Program-made: the position numbers and the translations under genes | The notes under the pieces: model-generated | Database searches by the model: none | The model's input: only the letters and a program-made list of their open reading frames with translations | Told to the model about the DNA's origin: nothing | Part shown: positions 8,458 through 17,988 of the stretch, piece after piece | Position numbering within the stretch: position 1 is the first letter of the stretch | Layout of the letters: every line of letters begins with the position of its first letter | Source of the DNA: Acidiferrobacteraceae bacterium | GTDB lineage: Bacteria; Pseudomonadota; Gammaproteobacteria; Arenicellales; UBA868 | DNA length: 29,622 bases | Assembly (NCBI GenBank): GCA_002731295.1 | Contig: PCBE01000050.1 | Span: 15,290 to 44,911, forward strand | Direction: 5' to 3'

Positions 8458-8734
8458 ATTTCCCGGAAAATCCTGTCTTTCGGGCTCGTTCCGATTCCTG
8501 ACTGACCGTATCCCTATTCATCGCTTACAGTCCGTGCAAGCGATTCAGCCAGTAACAGGCTGTACGGCGCTCGCTCTGTCGTATAGAATCCCGCGCCCCA
8601 TCCAGATCAGCATGGGTGGACAGTGACAGGGTGGGGTCTTGGCCGGGATGTCTGGGTAAAACGGGCTCGAAAACGGCCGTAATCTATTGACGACTCGGCG
8701 TAATTTAGAGAAAATCAGCCGTTTGTGGATTCCA
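8458..8734. other. Spacer between tRNA-Thr and tRNA-Tyr
   Basis: This 277-base stretch is unusually long for the middle of the tRNA cluster. It holds no gene I can support. Its last 50 bases carry a promoter-like pair (see 8687-8715), suggesting that tRNA-Tyr, tRNA-Gly, the second tRNA-Thr and tuf are transcribed apart from the first tRNA-Thr. An imperfect CCCGGAAA/TTTCGGG stem lies at the start, just after the tRNA. Confidence 0.4.
8687..8715 (+). promoter_or_regulatory. Candidate sigma70 promoter for tRNA-Tyr/Gly/Thr-tuf
   Basis: TTGACG at 8687-8692 is a near-perfect -35 box, followed by a 17-base spacer and GAAAAT (8710-8715) as a weaker -10 box. The predicted start would fall about 12 bases before tRNA-Tyr, a suitable distance for a stable RNA transcript. 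This rests on sequence matching only. Confidence 0.4.
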
Positions 8735-8819
8735 GGAGGGGTTCCCGAGCGGTCAAAGGGGGCAGACTGTAAATCTGTTGGCTCAGCCTTCGGAGGTTCG
8801 AATCCTCCCCCCTCCACCA
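8735..8819 (+). tRNA. tyrU: tRNA-Tyr (anticodon GUA)
   Basis: This is an 85-base class II tRNA with a long variable arm and encoded CCA. Acceptor pairs are GGAGGGG with CCCCTCC. The anticodon loop CTGTAAA gives GTA, read as Tyr. The T arm GGAGG-TTCGAAT-CCTCC is perfectly paired. It lies upstream of tRNA-Gly in the conserved tufB-associated order. Confidence 0.97.
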
Positions 8820-8907
8820 GGTGGTCGCCAGTAGGCTTTACGGTGGCCAACAGAGTTGCACCTGTTCAATCAGAACGAGGTTTTATCAGGAGACTGAAAT
8901 GCTCAGA

Positions 8908-8981
<74 letters not shown>

Positions 8982-8993
8982 CTAGGACAAAGT

Positions 8994-9069
8994 GCCCACA
9001 TAGCTCAGTCGGTAGAGCACCTCCATGGTAAGGAGGGGGTCACTGGTTCGAATCCAGTTGTGGGCTCCA
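8994..9069 (+). tRNA. thrT: tRNA-Thr (anticodon GGU)
   Basis: A 76-base cloverleaf with encoded CCA. The acceptor stem is GCCCACA with TGTGGGC, and the anticodon stem CCTCC/GGAGG holds loop ATGGTAA, anticodon GGT, for ACC/ACU codons. It lies 67 bases before the tuf start, as thrT does before tufB in E. coli, so tRNA and EF-Tu mRNA are probably co-transcribed. Confidence 0.97.
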
Positions 9070-9136
9070 GAAAACAGGATACCGGAATTGGTATTTCGGT
9101 CTAAGTTAACCACTGAATCACGAGAGGGAAGAGAAA

Positions 9137-10327
9137 GTGGCGAAAGTTAAATTTGAGCGAAGCAAGCCGCATGTAAATGTTGGGACTATTGGTCATGTAG
9201 ACCATGGTAAGACGACGTTGACGGCGGCGATGACGCGGGTATTGAGTGCCAAGTATGGTGGTGAGGTAAAGGCATTTGATGATATTGACAATGCACCTGA
9301 GGAGCGTGAGCGTGGTATTACGATAGCGACTGCGCACGTGGAGTATGAGACGGAGGCGCGTCATTATGCGCATGTGGATTGTCCGGGGCATGCGGACTAT
9401 GTAAAGAACATGATTACGGGTGCGGCGCAGATGGATGGTGCGATTTTGGTGGTATCGGCGGCGGATGGTCCGATGCCTCAGACCCGGGAGCACATATTGC
9501 TGGCACGGCAGGTGGGTGTACCGTATATGGTGGTGTATTTAAACAAGGCGGATATGGTGGATGATGCGGAGCTTTTAGAGTTGGTTGAGATGGAGGTTCG
9601 CGAGTTGCTGGACAAGTATGAGTTTCCTGGTGATGACACGCCGATTGTGACGGGCAGTGCGTTGAAGGCGCTGGAGGGAGAGGCGTCGGAGATGGGAGAG
9701 GAGTCTATTGTGCGTTTAGCAGAGGTGCTGGACTCTTATATACCTGAGCCTGAGCGTGCGGTTGATGGTACGTTTTTGATGCCGATTGAGGATGTATTTT
9801 CGATATCGGGTCGTGGCACAGTGGTGACTGGTCGTATTGAGCGTGGTTTAGTGAAGGTTGGGGATAATGTAGAGATTGTAGGTATTAACGACACTGAGAA
9901 GACGGTATGTACGGGTGTTGAGATGTTTCGCAAGCTGCTTGATGAAGGTCAGGCAGGTGACAATGTAGGGGTATTGTTGCGCGGTACTAAGCGGGAAGAG
10001 GTTGAACGAGGTCAGGTTTTATCGGAACCTGGTTCGATTGATCCACACACGCATTTTGAAGCTGAGGTTTATATTTTGTCGAAGGAGGAAGGAGGTCGTC
10101 ACACGCCATTTTTCCAGGGATATCGGCCTCAGTTTTATTTTCGTACGACGGACGTGACGGGGCAGTGTGAGTTGCCCTCTGACATAGAGATGGTGATGCC
10201 TGGTGACAATGTGAATTTGAAGGCGCAGTTGATTGTGCCTATAGCGATGGAAGAGGGATTACGTTTCGCTATTCGGGAAGGTGGTCGTACTGTGGGTGCT
10301 GGTGTCGTCACTAAGATCATCGGATAG
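9137..10327 (+). CDS. tuf: Elongation factor Tu
   Basis: EF-Tu carries aminoacyl-tRNA to the ribosome as a GTP complex. The 396-residue product shows the P-loop GHVDHGKT (19-26), switch I RERGIT (57-62), DCPGH with catalytic His85 (81-85) and NKAD (136-139), then domains 2 and 3 to the end. Length is typical. It starts with GTG after GAGGGAAGAG. Upstream it has a tufB-type context (tRNA-Thr), downstream a tufA-type context (rpsJ 32 bases after the stop). Codon use is odd: all 28 Glu codons up to base 9943 are GAG, then 8 GAA and 6 GAG follow; GTC and ATC are absent until the last 25 bases. This looks like a mosaic or converted gene. Confidence 0.98.
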   Translation: MAKVKFERSKPHVNVGTIGHVDHGKTTLTAAMTRVLSAKYGGEVKAFDDIDNAPEERERGITIATAHVEYETEARHYAHVDCPGHADYVKNMITGAAQMDGAILVVSAADGPMPQTREHILLARQVGVPYMVVYLNKADMVDDAELLELVEMEVRELLDKYEFPGDDTPIVTGSALKALEGEASEMGEESIVRLAEVLDSYIPEPERAVDGTFLMPIEDVFSISGRGTVVTGRIERGLVKVGDNVEIVGINDTEKTVCTGVEMFRKLLDEGQAGDNVGVLLRGTKREEVERGQVLSEPGSIDPHTHFEAEVYILSKEEGGRHTPFFQGYRPQFYFRTTDVTGQCELPSDIEMVMPGDNVNLKAQLIVPIAMEEGLRFAIREGGRTVGAGVVTKIIG

Positions 10328-10359
10328 CTAACAGCTTTTACTAACACAGGAATAGGCGA

Positions 10360-10683
10360 ATGGCGGTTAATGTCGACAATCAGAAGATACGTATACGCTT
10401 AAAAGCATTCGATCATAAAATGATCGATCGTTCTGCTAGTGAGATTGTTGATACGGCCCGTCGTACAGGTGCCATAGTTCGAGGCCCGATTCCATTGCCA
10501 ACACGAATAGAACGTTACAACCTGCTCCGCTCACCGCACAAGTACAAGACATCGCGAGACCAGCTTGAAATCCGCGTGCACAAGAGAATTCTAGACATCA
10601 TCGAGCCTACAGAAAAGACAGTTGATGCACTAATGAAACTCGATCTTGCCGCTGGTGTAGATGTCGAAATCAAGCTGAGTTAG
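10360..10683 (+). CDS. rpsJ: 30S ribosomal protein S10
   Basis: S10 is a small-subunit head protein that also partners NusB in transcription antitermination. The 107-residue product is a few residues longer than the E. coli protein, with a short N-terminal extension (MAVNVDN). [18 protein letters not shown] and the [23 protein letters not shown] end are diagnostic. AGGA lies 8 bases before the ATG. Only 32 bases separate it from tuf, leaving no room for a long E. coli-type S10 leader through which L4 represses the operon. Confidence 0.98.
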   Translation: MAVNVDNQKIRIRLKAFDHKMIDRSASEIVDTARRTGAIVRGPIPLPTRIERYNLLRSPHKYKTSRDQLEIRVHKRILDIIEPTEKTVDALMKLDLAAGVDVEIKLS

Positions 10684-10712
10684 GCGCCGCCGAATAACAT
10701 GGAGTAATTGAA

Positions 10713-11369
10713 ATGTCCCTGGGTCTAATTGGTCAGAAAGTCGGAATGACCAGAATCTTTGACGAAACCGGTGTGTCTACGCCGGTTACGGTCATTGAGG
10801 TTGGGCCTAATCATGTGACTCAGGTCAAAACTGACGATACGGACGGATATAACGCCTTACAGGTTACCGTAGGAAGCAGACGGCCGAACCGGGTGACAAA
10901 CCCGCTGAAAGGGCATTTTGCGAAGGCGGGCACTGCGCCCGGTCGTGGCCTATGGGAGTTCCGGGTAGATGCCGAGATTGCAAGTCAGTACGAAGCGGGT
11001 GCAGTAATCCCGCTCGAGTTATTTGAAACGGGGCAGAAAGTCGATGTGTCTGGTACGTCAATCGGACGTGGTTTCGCCGGTGCCATGCGTCGCCATGGCT
11101 TCAAGGGTGGTCGAGCAACCCACGGTAACTCGAAAGCACATCGAAAACCTGGATCAATCGGCCAGAACCAGTTTCCCGGACGTGTTTTTAAGGGAAAGAA
11201 GATGGCTGGGCACATGGGCAATATGGCCCGGACACAGCAGAACCTAGAGGTGGTACGCATCGATGCCGAGCGTAATCTCATTTTGGTTCGTGGCTCAATT
11301 CCGGGACCACGAGGATTTGATGTTGTCATACGGCCTTCGGTCAAAGGACCGACGGCTCAAGCGAGTTAA
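10713..11369 (+). CDS. rplC: 50S ribosomal protein L3
   Basis: L3 is an early-assembly large-subunit protein reaching toward the peptidyl transferase centre. The 218-residue product starts [16 protein letters not shown] and contains the [12 protein letters not shown] loop near the tip that approaches the active site. GGAG precedes the start by 8 bases. It is second in the S10 cluster, 29 bases after rpsJ. Confidence 0.98.
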   Translation: MSLGLIGQKVGMTRIFDETGVSTPVTVIEVGPNHVTQVKTDDTDGYNALQVTVGSRRPNRVTNPLKGHFAKAGTAPGRGLWEFRVDAEIASQYEAGAVIPLELFETGQKVDVSGTSIGRGFAGAMRRHGFKGGRATHGNSKAHRKPGSIGQNQFPGRVFKGKKMAGHMGNMARTQQNLEVVRIDAERNLILVRGSIPGPRGFDVVIRPSVKGPTAQAS

Positions 11370-11389
11370 ATACAAAAGGACACTAGGTA

Positions 11390-12010
11390 GTGGAACTTTC
11401 TGTGGTCAAGTTAGATGGTACGACAGGTCAGCAACTTGCTGTCTCGAAAGATGTCTTTGCTACCGCCTTCCGCGAACCCCTGGTCCACCAGGTTGTTGTG
11501 GCTTATATGTCGGGTACACGATCAGGTACCAGTTCACAGAAAAACAGATCCGACGTCAGCGGTGGCGGTTCGAAACCCTGGCGGCAGAAGGGTACTGGCC
11601 GTGCGCGGGCCGGAACAATTCGAAGTCCGATCTGGCGTGGAGGAGGCCGGGCATTTCCAGCAACGGCCAGAAGTTATAGTCAGAAAGTTAACCGTAAGAT
11701 GTATCGGGCTGCGCTCAGATCAATACTGTCGGAACTGATTCGTCAGGAACGCCTACGGGTTTGCGATGAAATTCAGGTTTCTCAGCCTAAAACTAAAGCC
11801 ATGGCTGATGTTCTTGCTCAGCTCGGGTTAAATGGTCGTGTGTTGTTGGTTACCGCTGATTATGATCAGAATGTGTCGCTCTCTGCAAGAAATCTACCAG
11901 GTGTCGAGGTTGTTGAGGCAGCGCAGGTCAATCCTGTCAGCTTGGTCGGCAACGAGACAGTGGTATTTACTGCTGATGCTTTACGGAAAATTGAGGCGTC
12001 TTTGCAATGA
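11390..12010 (+). CDS. rplD: 50S ribosomal protein L4
   Basis: L4 lines the polypeptide exit tunnel through an extended loop, visible here as the basic segment around GGGSKPWRQKGTGRARAGT (about residues 58-76). In E. coli free L4 represses its own operon by acting on the S10 leader; the short space before rpsJ here makes that route doubtful. The 206-residue frame begins at a GTG preceded by AAAGGA, and its last bases overlap the rplW start by 4. Confidence 0.97.
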   Translation: MELSVVKLDGTTGQQLAVSKDVFATAFREPLVHQVVVAYMSGTRSGTSSQKNRSDVSGGGSKPWRQKGTGRARAGTIRSPIWRGGGRAFPATARSYSQKVNRKMYRAALRSILSELIRQERLRVCDEIQVSQPKTKAMADVLAQLGLNGRVLLVTADYDQNVSLSARNLPGVEVVEAAQVNPVSLVGNETVVFTADALRKIEASLQ

Positions 12011-12306
12011 ATGTAGAAAGACTACATCAGGTTTTACGTCGTCCGATTGTTTCCGAAAAAAGCACTAATGCTGCTGACAGTGGTCAGCAGGTGGTGTTTG
12101 AAGTATTGACCGATGCCACCAAGAACGAGATCAAAACAGCTGTTGAGAGTCTGTTTGAGGTCAGTGTTGAGGGTGTTCAGGTGATTAATGTTCGGGGAAA
12201 AATAAAACGATTTGGGAAAACACCAGGAAAACGGACCAACTGGAAAAAAGCCTACGTACGGTTAGCTGAAGGTGATGACATCGACTTTCTCGGAAGTGGT
12301 GCCTGA
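12007..12306 (+). CDS. rplW: 50S ribosomal protein L23
   Basis: L23 sits at the exit of the peptide tunnel and is the docking point for trigger factor and SRP. The 99-residue product shows [11 protein letters not shown] near the N-terminus and [20 protein letters not shown] in the flexible loop. The ATGA overlap with rplD indicates translational coupling. Confidence 0.98.
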   Translation: MNVERLHQVLRRPIVSEKSTNAADSGQQVVFEVLTDATKNEIKTAVESLFEVSVEGVQVINVRGKIKRFGKTPGKRTNWKKAYVRLAEGDDIDFLGSGA

Positions 12307-12335
12307 GTACTCAACGAGGAAATAGGGCAGGAATT

Positions 12336-13160
12336 ATGGCAGTCGTTAAACAGAAACCCACTACGCCGGGCCGACGGGGAATGGTTAGGGTAGTGACGCC
12401 TGAGTTGCATAAAGGCAGGCCGCAGTCAGGCTTAGTCGAAGCCAAGAAGTCTATCAGTGGACGAAACAACGCGGGCCGGATTACCGTTCGGCACCGTGGC
12501 GGGGGACACAAACGTCACTACCGCATTATTGATTTTAAGAGAACAAAAGACGGCATACCGGCGACGGTAGAACGCATCGAATATGATCCGAACCGAAGCG
12601 CACATATCGCACTTTTACTCTATAGAGATGGCGAGCGGCGATACATAATCGCACCGCGTGGTCTTTCTCAGGGGGACCAGGTTCAATCTGGTCAGGACTG
12701 TCCGATTCAGACTGGAAATTCACTGCCTTTGAGAGTGATTCCGGTGGGTACAGTGGTCCACTGTGTAGAGCTCAAGCCTGGTAAAGGCGCCCAATTGGCT
12801 CGGTCTGCGGGATCGTCCGTTCAGTTCCTCGGGCGAGAAGGCAACTATGCGCTAATGAGACTGCGTTCTGGAGAGATGCGACGAGTACATGTTAACTGCC
12901 GAGTGACTATCGGCGAAGTAGGCAACGCCGAGAATTCACTGCGCAAGTTGGGCAAAGCCGGAGCAAAACGATGGCGCGGCATTCGACCTACCGTCCGGGG
13001 TGTTGCGATGAATCCGGTTGACCATCCTCATGGCGGGGGAGAAGGAAGAACCTCCGGCGGGCGGGACCCGGTCACCCCATGGGGAGTGCCAACGAAAGGC
13101 TACAGAACACGTAATAACAAGCGGACTGGAACAATGATCATCCGTAGAAGGAAGAAGTAA
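12336..13160 (+). CDS. rplB: 50S ribosomal protein L2
   Basis: L2 is needed for subunit association and peptidyl transferase activity. The 274-residue product carries the conserved HPHGGGEGR motif, whose histidine is the one linked to activity in E. coli, followed by [13 protein letters not shown] and a basic end (MIIRRRKK). Length is one more than E. coli L2. AGGA lies upstream, and rpsS begins two bases after its stop. Confidence 0.98.
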   Translation: MAVVKQKPTTPGRRGMVRVVTPELHKGRPQSGLVEAKKSISGRNNAGRITVRHRGGGHKRHYRIIDFKRTKDGIPATVERIEYDPNRSAHIALLLYRDGERRYIIAPRGLSQGDQVQSGQDCPIQTGNSLPLRVIPVGTVVHCVELKPGKGAQLARSAGSSVQFLGREGNYALMRLRSGEMRRVHVNCRVTIGEVGNAENSLRKLGKAGAKRWRGIRPTVRGVAMNPVDHPHGGGEGRTSGGRDPVTPWGVPTKGYRTRNNKRTGTMIIRRRKK

Positions 13161-13162
13161 CC

Positions 13163-13435
13163 ATGCCTCGTTCAATTCGAAAAGGTCCGTTTGTGGATCA
13201 TCACCTCTGGTCCAAAATCGTAAAGGCGAATGAAGACAGCTCGCGTCGACCAATCAAGACCTGGTCCCGACGATCGGTCATCATGCCTGAGTTCGTCGGT
13301 CTTACGATTGCGGTTCACAATGGGCGTCAGCATGTGCCGTTGCTGATTACTGAGAACATGGTGGGTCATAAGCTTGGCGAATTTGCGTTTACCCGAACTT
13401 TCCGCGGTCACGCAGCAGACCGAAAAGTAAAATAG
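13163..13435 (+). CDS. rpsS: 30S ribosomal protein S19
   Basis: S19 forms a head complex with S13 near the A site. The 90-residue product starts [12 protein letters not shown] and ends with [15 protein letters not shown], both signature segments. Its ribosome binding site (AAGGA) lies inside the rplB end, so the two are likely coupled. Confidence 0.98.
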   Translation: MPRSIRKGPFVDHHLWSKIVKANEDSSRRPIKTWSRRSVIMPEFVGLTIAVHNGRQHVPLLITENMVGHKLGEFAFTRTFRGHAADRKVK

Positions 13436-13453
13436 TCAGGAGGACGAACGCAA

Positions 13454-13801
13454 ATGGAAGTCAGGGCTGTCTCTCGCTACATACGGATTTCGCCGCAGAA
13501 GTGCCGCCTGGTCGCTGACCAGGTCCGTAGCCTGCCGGTAGGTCAGGCGCTTGAGCTCCTGCAGTTTAGCCCCAAAAAGGCAGCTAGCCCGATTCGCAAA
13601 ACCCTGGAGTCGGCTATCGCCAATGCAGAGCACAACGAGGGACTGGACATAGATGAATTACGTATAAATTTCATCACAGTAGATGAGGGTCCTGTGTTAA
13701 AACGCTGGCGACCTCGGGCCAAAGGTCGTGCAACACCGATTATCAAACGAACAAGCCATATCACTGTAGCGGTGAGTGACGAAAATGGGGGGGAAGACTG
13801 A
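13454..13801 (+). CDS. rplV: 50S ribosomal protein L22
   Basis: L22 contributes a beta-hairpin to the exit tunnel constriction; changes in this loop cause macrolide resistance in other bacteria. The hairpin is seen at [20 protein letters not shown] (about residues 84-103) with no obvious deletion. The 115-residue product is slightly longer than in E. coli. A perfect AGGAGG lies at 13438-13443. The stop shares one base with the rpsC start. Confidence 0.98.
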   Translation: MEVRAVSRYIRISPQKCRLVADQVRSLPVGQALELLQFSPKKAASPIRKTLESAIANAEHNEGLDIDELRINFITVDEGPVLKRWRPRAKGRATPIIKRTSHITVAVSDENGGED

Positions 13802-14484
13802 TGGGTCAAAAAATACATCCAAACGGTTTTCGCCTGGGGGTCATACGTGATTGGGATGCAAAATGGTTTGCCAGCCGTCGGCACTACGCGAAGAATCTTG
13901 TTGCTGACCAAAAGATTCGAGGTTTTCTACGGAAGCAGTTGGCTAATGCTGCTGTCAGCAAGATAGAACTTGTTCGCGCAGGCGAAAACCTAAATGTTAC
14001 GATCCATACTGGTCGGCCGGGTATCGTGATCGGCAAAAAGGGCGAGGATATAGAACGTTTGCGGCGCCAGGTACTGGTTATGAACAACCAAGTCCCAGTG
14101 CAGATTGCTGTCGAAGAGATCCGAAAGCCAGAACTCGATGCCAGGCTGGTGGCCGAGAATGTCTGTCAGCAGTTGGAAAAAAGAATCATGTTTCGCCGGG
14201 CCATGAAACGCGCCGTGCAGAATTCAATGCGCTTGGGTGCTAAAGGCGTGAAGATTATGATTGCGGGCCGACTAAACGGCGCCGAGATAGCCCGTACAGA
14301 GTGGTACCGAGAGGGCCGTGTCCCGTTACACACCTTGCGTGCAGACGTCGATTACGGCTTTGCCGAGGCGCAGACAACTTACGGCGTCATCGGTGTCAAA
14401 GTATGGATTTTCAAGGGTGAGATCATGCCGGGCGAGGCTGAAGCCGAATCAGCGCAGAGACCCCAGTCCGGGGCAACCACCTGA
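13801..14484 (+). CDS. rpsC: 30S ribosomal protein S3
   Basis: S3 lines the mRNA entry channel. The 227-residue product begins [13 protein letters not shown] and has the KH-domain loop [11 protein letters not shown] (71-81). The C-terminal S3 domain includes [22 protein letters not shown]-rich GGGGGGA upstream, inside rplV, probably serves as ribosome binding site. It overlaps rplV by one base. Confidence 0.98.
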   Translation: MGQKIHPNGFRLGVIRDWDAKWFASRRHYAKNLVADQKIRGFLRKQLANAAVSKIELVRAGENLNVTIHTGRPGIVIGKKGEDIERLRRQVLVMNNQVPVQIAVEEIRKPELDARLVAENVCQQLEKRIMFRRAMKRAVQNSMRLGAKGVKIMIAGRLNGAEIARTEWYREGRVPLHTLRADVDYGFAEAQTTYGVIGVKVWIFKGEIMPGEAEAESAQRPQSGATT

Positions 14485-14500
14485 TTGAGGTGACTACGTA

Positions 14501-14914
14501 ATGCTGCAACCAAAAAGAACAAAGTTCAGGAAACAGCAAAAGGGCCGCAATAGGGGTCTTGCTGAGCGTGGCAATCGGGTCAGTTTCGGTGATTATGGAC
14601 TCAAGTCTACTGACCGCGGTCGTTTGACCTCACGTCAGATCGAGGCGGCACGACGGGCGATCAACCGTTATGTGAAGCGTGGTGGCCGTGTATGGATCAG
14701 AGTTTTTCCTGATAAACCAATATCTAAAAAGCCATTAGAAGTCCGAATGGGTAAAGGGAAGGGGAATCCTGAGTACTGGGTAGCACTCGTTCAGCCTGGT
14801 ACCGTGCTTTACGAGATTCAAGGTGTAGACGAAGCCTCGGCAAGAGAGGCATTCAGGTTGGCAGGAGCCAAGTTGCCAGTACGAACTACCTTTGTAAGTC
14901 GGCAGGCGGCGTGA
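14501..14914 (+). CDS. rplP: 50S ribosomal protein L16
   Basis: L16 lies near the A site of the large subunit. The 137-residue product begins [16 protein letters not shown], and contains [21 protein letters not shown], the segment next to the peptidyl transferase centre. GAGGTGA is present upstream. rpmC starts one base after its stop. Confidence 0.98.
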   Translation: MLQPKRTKFRKQQKGRNRGLAERGNRVSFGDYGLKSTDRGRLTSRQIEAARRAINRYVKRGGRVWIRVFPDKPISKKPLEVRMGKGKGNPEYWVALVQPGTVLYEIQGVDEASAREAFRLAGAKLPVRTTFVSRQAA

Positions 14915-14915
14915 T

Positions 14916-15113
14916 ATGGCAGACAAGCCGGTAAAAGAGATGGGGAAAGCTGAACTTGAAACAGAGCTGCTTGAATTGCGTAAGGAGCAGTTCAACCTGC
15001 GTATGCAGAACAGTACAGGGCAAATGACTAACTCCTCCAGGTTCAAAGTGATTCGCCGCGAGATAGCACGGATTAAGACACAAATGAATAACATTAGTAG
15101 AGCTGAAGCATGA
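14916..15113 (+). CDS. rpmC: 50S ribosomal protein L29
   Basis: L29 is a small helical protein beside L23 at the tunnel exit. The 65-residue product has the [16 protein letters not shown] signature and [10 protein letters not shown]. It overlaps rpsQ by 4 bases (ATGA), so both are probably translationally coupled. Confidence 0.97.
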   Translation: MADKPVKEMGKAELETELLELRKEQFNLRMQNSTGQMTNSSRFKVIRREIARIKTQMNNISRAEA

Positions 15114-15379
15114 CAGAGCAGACTACCAGTCAGGCGGCAAAAAGAACGCGAACCTTTCAAGGTAGCGTTCTGAGTGCCAAGATGGACAAAACCATTACAG
15201 TTTTGGTTGTTCGACAGGTCAAACATTCGCTGTACAAAAAATACATCCGCCGATCAACGAAAGTACATGCGCATGATGAGCAGAATGAATGTCGTGAAGG
15301 TGACAAGGTAATCATCGAGGAATGCCGGCCATTGTCGAAGAATAAATCTTGGCGCCTTGTAAAGGTTCTTGATCGTTAA
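15110..15379 (+). CDS. rpsQ: 30S ribosomal protein S17
   Basis: S17 is a primary 16S rRNA-binding OB-fold protein. The 89-residue product has [16 protein letters not shown] and the [20 protein letters not shown] segment ending in WRLVKVL. A ten-residue N-terminal tail ([10 protein letters not shown]) precedes the conserved fold. It closes the S10 part of the cluster; rplN starts 19 bases on, without an evident terminator. Confidence 0.98.
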   Translation: MTEQTTSQAAKRTRTFQGSVLSAKMDKTITVLVVRQVKHSLYKKYIRRSTKVHAHDEQNECREGDKVIIEECRPLSKNKSWRLVKVLDR

Positions 15380-15398
15380 GAGTATCGGGGCAAACTAA

Positions 15399-15767
15399 AT
15401 GATTCAGGTTGAAACAATGCTGGATGTGGCAGACAACAGTGGTGCTCGCCGTGTTCAGTGTATTAAGGTGCTCGGTGGCTCTAAAAGACGCTATGCCGGT
15501 GTTGGGGATATCATCAAGATCACCATCAAAGAAGCCATCCCAAACAGCCGAGTAAGAAAAGGAGAACTGTTCAACGCGGTTGTGGTGCGTACTCGGCACG
15601 GTGTCCGAAGGCCAGATGGATCGCTGATCAGATTCGATCGTAATGCAGCTGTATTGCTGAACGTACAGAACCAGCCCGTCGGTACACGAATTTTTGGCCC
15701 GGTAACCAGGGAGCTTAGATCTGAGCAGTTCATGCGGATCATTTCTCTTGCGCCCGAAGTATTGTGA
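15399..15767 (+). CDS. rplN: 50S ribosomal protein L14
   Basis: L14 contributes to intersubunit bridges. The 122-residue product has the usual family length and starts [17 protein letters not shown], with [11 protein letters not shown] and the [11 protein letters not shown] end. GGGG lies 8 bases before the ATG. It is the first gene of the spc part of the cluster. No separate promoter is visible in the 19-base gap, so read-through from the S10 genes is likely. Confidence 0.98.
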   Translation: MIQVETMLDVADNSGARRVQCIKVLGGSKRRYAGVGDIIKITIKEAIPNSRVRKGELFNAVVVRTRHGVRRPDGSLIRFDRNAAVLLNVQNQPVGTRIFGPVTRELRSEQFMRIISLAPEVL

Positions 15768-15776
15768 GGTGACCGG

Positions 15777-16094
15777 ATGAGCAAGATCAGAAAGGGTGAC
15801 GATGTTGTGGTTCTATCGGGCCGTGACAAAGGCAAACGCGGTACCGTGCTTCAGATTATTGAGAATAACCGGATCCTGGTCGACAACGTAAATGTGATTA
15901 AGAAACACGTTAAACCGAATCCAAACCGTGGCGAGACTGGAGGCATCATCGAGAAAGAAGCACCCATACAGATATCAAACGTGGCCCTATTCAATCCCAA
16001 CACCAACAAGGCCGACCGAGTCGGCTACAAGCTGCTTGAGGATGGCCGCAAGGTCCGAGTGTTTAAATCCGACGGTGAAGTCGCGGATCTATAA
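15777..16094 (+). CDS. rplX: 50S ribosomal protein L24
   Basis: L24 starts large-subunit assembly. The 105-residue product has a KOW motif near the N-terminus ([18 protein letters not shown]) and the [16 protein letters not shown] loop. A strong GAGGTGA straddles the end of rplN just before the ATG. Confidence 0.98.
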   Translation: MSKIRKGDDVVVLSGRDKGKRGTVLQIIENNRILVDNVNVIKKHVKPNPNRGETGGIIEKEAPIQISNVALFNPNTNKADRVGYKLLEDGRKVRVFKSDGEVADL

Positions 16095-16117
16095 TCAAGG
16101 AATTTGCAAAGATACTC

Positions 16118-16657
16118 ATGACACGACTTGAAAGTTACTACCAGGACACATTGGTACCATCGCTGATGGAGAAGTTCGGTTACCAGAGTGTTATGCAGAC
16201 TCCAAGAATTACAAAGATTACGCTGAACATGGGTGTAGGAGAGGCGCTGGTAAACAAGAGCGCGATGGAATCGGCAGTTGCAGATCTTTCGGCTATTTCC
16301 GGGCAGAAACCGATTGTCACAAAAGCACGCAAATCAGTTGCTAATTTCAAGGTCCGAGAGGGATGGTCAGTCGGTTGTAAGGTCACGCTACGACGCGAAA
16401 GAATGTATGAATTTCTGGATCGTCTGATTTCAGTTGCATTTCCAAGGGCCAGGGATTTCCGTGGGCTGTCACCCAAATCTTTTGATGGGCGCGGTAACTA
16501 TAGCCTGGGACTCAAGGAACAGATCGTATTCCCCGAAGTAGACTACGACAAAGTCGATGCAATCCGAGGGCTTGATGTGACGATCACCACGTCGGCGCGC
16601 ACCGATGAAGAAAGTGAAGCTCTGTTGCGGGGATTCAACTTTCCTCTTCGTAACTAA
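16118..16657 (+). CDS. rplE: 50S ribosomal protein L5
   Basis: L5 binds 5S rRNA in the central protuberance. The 179-residue product has family length, with [26 protein letters not shown] and [10 protein letters not shown]. In E. coli, S8 represses the spc operon by binding mRNA at the rplE start. The 23-base gap before this gene is short, and I could not establish whether an S8-like hairpin forms across the start. Confidence 0.98.
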   Translation: MTRLESYYQDTLVPSLMEKFGYQSVMQTPRITKITLNMGVGEALVNKSAMESAVADLSAISGQKPIVTKARKSVANFKVREGWSVGCKVTLRRERMYEFLDRLISVAFPRARDFRGLSPKSFDGRGNYSLGLKEQIVFPEVDYDKVDAIRGLDVTITTSARTDEESEALLRGFNFPLRN

Positions 16658-16671
16658 AGGACGTCAATCAT

Positions 16672-16977
16672 ATGGCAAAAAAATCTATGATCGCACGCGA
16701 AGTAAAGCGTCGACGACTGGCTGAACTCCACGATAAGCAAAGACTTCAGCTCAAACAACAGATGATAGATGAGGATTCTTCGTACGATGAACGTTGGCAG
16801 GCAATGGTAGATCTTCAAAAACTGCCGCGGGATTCTTCGAAGAGTCGACAAAGAAACCGCTGTGCACTCACTGGCAGACCCAGGGGTTACTTTCGTAGAT
16901 TTGGCCTATCAAGATGCGCACTTCGTGAAGTTGTGATGCGTGGTGAAGCGCCTGGTGTTACTAAGGCCAGTTGGTAG
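16672..16977 (+). CDS. rpsN: 30S ribosomal protein S14 (zinc-free type)
   Basis: S14 assembles late into the 30S head. The 101-residue product is the long form lacking the two CxxC zinc pairs, so it should not depend on zinc. Signature segments are [13 protein letters not shown] and [20 protein letters not shown] near the C-terminus. AAGGA lies upstream of the ATG. Confidence 0.98.
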   Translation: MAKKSMIAREVKRRRLAELHDKQRLQLKQQMIDEDSSYDERWQAMVDLQKLPRDSSKSRQRNRCALTGRPRGYFRRFGLSRCALREVVMRGEAPGVTKASW

Positions 16978-17000
16978 ATCAGCAAGGGAGCACGTCGAAT

Positions 17001-17396
17001 ATGAGTATGTCAGACCCAATCGCCGATATGTTGACACGGATTCGCAATGGACTCGCTCGGAATAAGGTGAGTGTCTCTATGCCGTCATCTGGTCTTAAGG
17101 AAGCTATTGCTAAAGTGTTGCAAGAAGAAGGGTTTGTAGACGGGTTTGCGATCAAGGAGGCCGATAGGAAAAAGACCTTGTCGATAACTCTCCGTTATCA
17201 TGATGGCGAACCAGTTATTGAACAGTTATCCAGGGTCAGTCGCCCAGGTCGCCGGATGTATTGCAGCGCAAATGACATGCCGAGATTAAATGACGGGCTG
17301 GGTGTAATTATGATTTCAACCTCTAAAGGGGTTATGTCCGATCGTCAGGCAAGATCAGAAGGTATTGGCGGTGAGGTTATCTGCTCGGTCTGTTAG
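17001..17396 (+). CDS. rpsH: 30S ribosomal protein S8
   Basis: S8 binds the central domain of 16S rRNA and in E. coli is the spc operon repressor. The start is set at 17001 ([17 protein letters not shown]), matching the E. coli N-terminus and preceded by GGGAG; the open frame begins at 16971 and would add ten unlikely residues overlapping rpsN. The 131-residue product ends with [20 protein letters not shown] followed by VICSVC. Confidence 0.97.
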   Translation: MSMSDPIADMLTRIRNGLARNKVSVSMPSSGLKEAIAKVLQEEGFVDGFAIKEADRKKTLSITLRYHDGEPVIEQLSRVSRPGRRMYCSANDMPRLNDGLGVIMISTSKGVMSDRQARSEGIGGEVICSVC

Positions 17397-17428
17397 GTCG
17401 ACAGCAATCAGTCTGAGGTTAATTCCCT

Positions 17429-17956
17429 ATGTCCAGAGTCGCAGCTAACCCGATAAATCTGCCCAAAGGCGTTGAAATCACACTTAACGGCAGTTCAGTC
17501 AGTGTTAAAGGTCCGAACGGTGAGTTGGATCTTACGCTTTATCCAAACATTGAACTGGCGCAAGATGAAGATACGCTTCGCGTGAGCTTCAGCAAAGAGG
17601 AAGACCGGGCGATGGCAGGTACAACGCGGTCGCTGGTCAATAATATGGTAACGGGCGTATCGACTGGATTTGAAAAGAAACTGACCATCATAGGCATCGG
17701 ATACCGAGCCCAGGCGGAGGGTGCAACGTTGACACTGAGCTTGGGATATTCACATCCTGTTGTCTACAAGGTGCCCGCTGGGATCACTGTTGAAACACCG
17801 TCTCAAACGGAAGTTCTCGTCAAAGGTGCGGACAAACAGAAGGTGGGTCAGGTCGCAGCAGAAATACGCAGTTTTAGGCCGCCTGAGCCATATAAAGGTA
17901 AAGGCATGAGGTACAGCAACGAACATGTTATCCGCAAACAGGCGAAGAAGATCTAG
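17429..17956 (+). CDS. rplF: 50S ribosomal protein L6
   Basis: L6 lies near the factor-binding site of the large subunit. The 175-residue product is two related domains, as usual, with KGPNGEL in the first and RSFRPPEPYKGKGMRY in the second, a diagnostic C-terminal stretch. GAGG is found 10 bases before the ATG. Spacing from rpsH is 32 bases. Confidence 0.98.
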   Translation: MSRVAANPINLPKGVEITLNGSSVSVKGPNGELDLTLYPNIELAQDEDTLRVSFSKEEDRAMAGTTRSLVNNMVTGVSTGFEKKLTIIGIGYRAQAEGATLTLSLGYSHPVVYKVPAGITVETPSQTEVLVKGADKQKVGQVAAEIRSFRPPEPYKGKGMRYSNEHVIRKQAKKI

Positions 17957-17988
17957 CACTTGGGGCAGTAGTCAAAGAGTAAACATTT

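Noticed and set aside
14735..15226. 163-codon minus-strand frame over rplP, rpmC and rpsQ
   Set aside because: It is antisense to three certain ribosomal protein genes; length comes from codon bias.
16971..17000. Upstream extension of rpsH to the ATG at 16971
   Set aside because: The S8 N-terminus is conserved from MSM at 17001; the extension overlaps the rpsN stop and has no family support.
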